NCBI GenBank assembly: GCA_018894445.1
Contig: JAHIPJ010000192.1
Span: 1 to 9,048 of the forward strand
Origin: Actinomycetota bacterium
GTDB lineage: Bacteria > Actinomycetota > Humimicrobiia > Humimicrobiales > Humimicrobiaceae
Reading direction: 5' to 3'
Length of the DNA stretch: 9,048 nucleotides
Numbering within the stretch: position 1 is the stretch's first letter; the number at the start of each line of letters is the position of its first letter. The notes under the pieces were generated by a model that was not told where the DNA came from, did no database searches, and saw nothing but the letters and a program-made list of their open reading frames with translations. Positions 7,018 to 9,048 of the stretch are shown here, piece by piece. The translations under genes and the position numbers were made by a program.

Positions 7018-7719
7018 TTACCTGTTCTTCATAATTATAGGGCTTCTTACTTCTTTTTTTAAAGCCATTTTACCAAGCAATGTTTTACTTTCTGCAAAAT
7101 CACTTACTATGCTTTTTAAATCCAGCCTTAGAAGAGGAAAAAGAGGATCATTTTTCTTTAAATAAAATCCATTTTTTATGAGAAATTTAAATGGAATAAG
7201 CGGGCTGTTCTCATATTCCTCTTCATCTATATCATCATTTAATCTCTTGCTAATAGACTCTATTGATTTCACCTTCTCTTTTATCAAATCCTTTTCAATC
7301 TCCATTAGCAACCTTTTTGCCACATTCATACCTCTATATTCAGAAATTACATAAATACAGCCTAAAAAAATACTCTCAAAATCAGGAGGAAAAACATTAA
7401 AATTTCTTAGCCTGGGGAAAAGATAGTAATTTCCCGCTAAAATAATTCCGACACACTTCCCGCCGATAAAAGCAGCTTTGATTCTCCCTCCATGTTCTTT
7501 AAACGAAATAATTTTTTTTCTTTCGCTTTTCCTGGTGCTTCCTTCAAACAGCTTACCCTTGAGGAAACCACTTAACTCACGGATACTTTGAACTTTAAAT
7601 AATTCTTTTAAAAAATTGGCCTTTTCACAATCAAACCAATAGCTGCATTCAATACATTTAAATTCTATTTTCCCCAGTTGTTCGCAAGAAAGATCCTTTA
7701 TTATTAAATTCAGATCCAT
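7018..7719 (-). CDS. GNAT-like N-acetyltransferase with N-terminal cysteine cluster, substrate unknown
   Basis: I recognise the general fold but not the specific enzyme. The 233-residue protein has a GNAT-like centre: the strand AAFIGGKCVGIILAG (82-96), then a strand FLGCIYVISEYRGMNVAKRLLMEIEKDL (118-145) that reads as acetyl-CoA motif A, with YRGMNVA in place of the usual Q/RxxGxG/A loop. It ends in a strand FKFLIKNGFYL (177-187) typical of GNAT motif B. Ahead of this is C22-x2-C25-x5-C31 in KCIECSYWFDCEK, resembling a small metal-binding or redox cluster. It starts at ATG 7719; there is no ribosome binding site upstream (TATAGTT precedes the ATG), and a stop at 7756-7758 with no start codon between rules out a longer form. 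It is divergent from the aminotransferase and 81 bp upstream of TrpB2, with which it may be co-transcribed. Confidence 0.8.
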   Translation of the reverse strand: MDLNLIIKDLSCEQLGKIEFKCIECSYWFDCEKANFLKELFKVQSIRELSGFLKGKLFEGSTRKSERKKIISFKEHGGRIKAAFIGGKCVGIILAGNYYLFPRLRNFNVFPPDFESIFLGCIYVISEYRGMNVAKRLLMEIEKDLIKEKVKSIESISKRLNDDIDEEEYENSPLIPFKFLIKNGFYLKKNDPLFPLLRLDLKSIVSDFAESKTLLGKMALKKEVRSPIIMKNR

Positions 7720-7748
7720 AACTATAGCAAAAAATAAATTTTTGTACT

Positions 7749-7764
7749 GTGCTAATTATAGCAC
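7749..7764. promoter_or_regulatory. Palindrome GTGCTA-ATTA-TAGCAC, candidate operator
   Basis: A perfect 6+4+6 inverted repeat. It contains the minus-strand TATAAT candidate for the GNAT-like gene. It also fills most of the 17-bp spacer of an alternative weak plus-strand promoter (TTGTAC at 7742-7747, TATAAA at 7765-7770). A bound protein here would block transcription of the GNAT-like gene and perhaps affect both directions. No regulator gene is in the window. Confidence 0.4.
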
Positions 7765-7782
7765 TATAAAGAATTGTTTAAA
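7755..7782 (-). promoter_or_regulatory. Candidate promoter of the GNAT-like gene
   Basis: On the minus strand TATAAT (7755-7760) matches the -10 consensus perfectly. A weaker -35, TTTAAA (7777-7782), precedes it with a 16-bp spacer. A start near 7748 would give a leader of about 29 nt, which fits a short mRNA leader lacking a ribosome binding site. Confidence 0.4.
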
Positions 7783-7807
7783 CTTTTAAAAACTTTTTTG
7801 AACTTTT
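7781..7807 (+). repeat. Three AACTTTT direct repeats in exact 10-bp register
   Basis: AACTTTT occurs at 7781-7787, 7791-7797 and 7801-7807, each starting exactly 10 bp after the last, so all copies face the same side of the helix. A fourth, weaker match (GTTTTTA) starts at 7811. The second and third copies lie around the -35 hexamer of the aminotransferase promoter. This could be an activator or repressor site, or intrinsically curved DNA. Confidence 0.5.
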
Positions 7808-7826
7808 AGAGTTTTTAATATATATT
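7798..7826 (+). promoter_or_regulatory. Candidate sigma-70 promoter of the aminotransferase gene
   Basis: TTGAAC (7798-7803), a 17-bp spacer and TATATT (7821-7826) match 4 of 6 and 5 of 6 consensus positions. A start near 7833 would give a leader of about 45 nt ahead of the ATG at 7878. Confidence 0.5.
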
Positions 7827-7877
7827 ACTTATTTACAAACAATAAGATCATAAAAACCCTGTCAGGACTGATTTTTT

Positions 7878-9048
7878 ATGAGTAAAAAAATTACATTTGA
7901 TTACTGGCAACATTTATATTCAAATAGAACTGAAAATATGTTCTCTTCTGAGATAAGGGATTTGCTTTCACTTTCTGCAAGACCGGATATCATCTCTTTT
8001 GCCGGGGGACTGCCTGAAGTGAGAGCTCTAAATTTTCAAAAATTAGAGAGGTATATTAAAAGAATCCTAAAAGCAGATGGGGATATAAGTCTGCAATATG
8101 GCGGTTCTGATGGTTATTATCCGCTTAGAACCAAATTAATAGAAGTGATGAAATTGGAGGGTCTGGATGTAGTAGAAGAAGATATAATCACCACCACAGG
8201 CGGGCAGCAAGCCCTCGATCTACTTGCTAAAGTTTTTATCAACCCTGGTGATACTATTATTGTAGAGTCACCTGCCTATACCGGCGCACTAAACTCATTT
8301 AGCTCTTATGAAGCAAAAATAATTGAAATACCTGTAGATGACAATGGGATTGATATTTCCAGTTTAGAGGAAAGATTAAAAGAACAGGCAAAGAAAAAAG
8401 TTCAGGTAAAATTTATATATTTAGTACCCAATTTTTCTAACCCTTCCGGAAGAACTTTAAGTCTTAACCGCAGAAAAAAGATACTGGAACTTGCAAAAAA
8501 ATACAGAACTATAATACTGGAAGATAATCCTTATGGAATGCTTAGATATGAAGGCAAGCCTCTCCCTACCATAAAGGAACTTGATACCAAAGGTGACAAC
8601 CAGAATGTTATTTACCTGAGCACACTTTCAAAACTTTTTGCTCCCGGCTTTAGAATAGGATGGATTGTGGCTCCGCATCCTATACTGGAGAAAATAATCC
8701 TGGGTATTCAGTCCACAATTCTTTGCGTGAGCACTTTTACACAGAGAATTGCCTATGAATATTTCTCAGATCCGTCATGGTATGAAAATATAGAGCAGTT
8801 CATAAGCATATATTCCAGGAGAAGAGATGTCATGATAAAGACCCTGGAAGATACTTTTCCTAAAGGCGCCAGCTGGTCTAAACCAAAAGGAGGTTTTTAT
8901 ATATGGTTAAAACTTCCTGATTATCTGAATACCAAAGAAATTCTTGCAGATGCTGTGAGAAATAAGGTGGCTTATGTTCCGGGCAGCGGTTTTTATGCAG
9001 ATGACAGAGGGCTAAGTGAGGCAAGACTTGCTTTCTGCACGGAAAATA
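7878..9048 (+). CDS. Class I/II PLP aminotransferase, LysN/aromatic-type, 3' end outside window
   Basis: This is a fold-type I aminotransferase transferring amino groups to a 2-oxo acid with PLP. The 390 codons present hold nearly the whole protein: SFAGGLP (40-46), QYGGSDGYYPLR (73-84), GGQQALDL (108-115), YTGALNSF (134-141), the cofactor-contacting N188 in PNFSNPSG (184-191), D216 and Y219 in LEDNPYG, the Schiff-base lysine K252 in STLSKLFAPGFRIGW, R259, and R383 in ARLAF, the substrate carboxylate arginine. No stop codon occurs before position 9048. The pattern resembles 2-aminoadipate (LysN), aromatic and broad-range aminotransferases; there is no N-terminal winged helix, so it is not a MocR/GntR regulator. 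ATG 7878 is preceded by AGGA 10 nt upstream. It is divergent from the GNAT and TrpB2 genes. Proximity to TrpB2 may hint at aromatic substrates, but this is only inference. Confidence 0.93.
   Translation, partial: MSKKITFDYWQHLYSNRTENMFSSEIRDLLSLSARPDIISFAGGLPEVRALNFQKLERYIKRILKADGDISLQYGGSDGYYPLRTKLIEVMKLEGLDVVEEDIITTTGGQQALDLLAKVFINPGDTIIVESPAYTGALNSFSSYEAKIIEIPVDDNGIDISSLEERLKEQAKKKVQVKFIYLVPNFSNPSGRTLSLNRRKKILELAKKYRTIILEDNPYGMLRYEGKPLPTIKELDTKGDNQNVIYLSTLSKLFAPGFRIGWIVAPHPILEKIILGIQSTILCVSTFTQRIAYEYFSDPSWYENIEQFISIYSRRRDVMIKTLEDTFPKGASWSKPKGGFYIWLKLPDYLNTKEILADAVRNKVAYVPGSGFYADDRGLSEARLAFCTEN

Larger units (their letters stand above)
7720..7877. promoter_or_regulatory. Divergent control region between GNAT-like and aminotransferase genes
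   Basis: This 158-bp spacer must hold the start signals of two genes facing away from each other. It contains a plus-strand -35/-10 pair, a perfect minus-strand TATAAT, a palindrome overlapping that TATAAT, and three AACTTTT words in 10-bp register. Its AT content is very high. The individual elements are listed separately. Confidence 0.7.

Noticed and set aside
7878..9048. MocR-type regulator rather than aminotransferase
   Set aside because: MocR proteins carry an N-terminal winged helix of about 70 residues; this protein starts directly with the aminotransferase N-terminal arm.
1..9048. CRISPR array, tRNA, mobile element or defence system
   Set aside because: No regularly spaced repeats, cloverleaf sequence, transposase, integrase or known defence domain was found on either strand.

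Overview
This window looks like a piece of the chromosome of an AT-rich bacterium. Lysine, isoleucine and glutamate are frequent, codons end mostly in A or T, and most genes have AGGAG-type ribosome binding sites. The order rho - rpmE - thyX - DUF1385/yqhQ-type - prfA - prmC resembles the rho-rpmE-DUF1385-prfA-prmC block known from many Clostridia-like bacteria. A candidate phylum of similar base composition (for example Atribacterota) is also possible, and the sequence alone cannot settle this. There are no tRNA or rRNA genes, CRISPR arrays, transposases, integrases or phage genes.

Region 1 (1-5066, minus strand) is a compact housekeeping cluster. Reading leftwards it encodes Rho, ribosomal protein L31 (zinc type), the flavin-dependent thymidylate synthase ThyX, a DUF1385 membrane protein, peptide chain release factor 1, and PrmC, which methylates the release factor's GGQ glutamine. 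PrmC runs off the left edge. From rpmE to prmC the spacing is tight (14 bp, an overlap, 2 bp and 5 bp), so these five genes are probably one operon. Rho may share the transcript, although 141 bp separate it from rpmE.

Region 2 (5067-5574) is a 508-bp, very AT-rich spacer. It holds a likely long leader and promoter region for rho, two short inverted repeats, and a strong 16-bp-arm hairpin just after the next gene that is probably its terminator.

Region 3 (5575-7719, minus strand) holds an orphan TrpB2-type tryptophan synthase beta chain, preceded by a GNAT-like acetyltransferase with an N-terminal cysteine cluster. No trpA or other trp genes are in view.

Region 4 (7720-9048) is a divergent control region followed by a plus-strand class I/II PLP aminotransferase of the LysN/aromatic type. 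It is cut by the right edge after 390 codons. The control region contains a promoter-like -35/-10 pair, a 6-bp-arm palindrome, and three AACTTTT repeats spaced exactly 10 bp apart.

I found no clearly new multi-gene system. The points most worth a second look are the organised divergent control region, the cysteine-bearing GNAT protein of unknown substrate, the orphan trpB2, and the unusual spacer upstream of rho.
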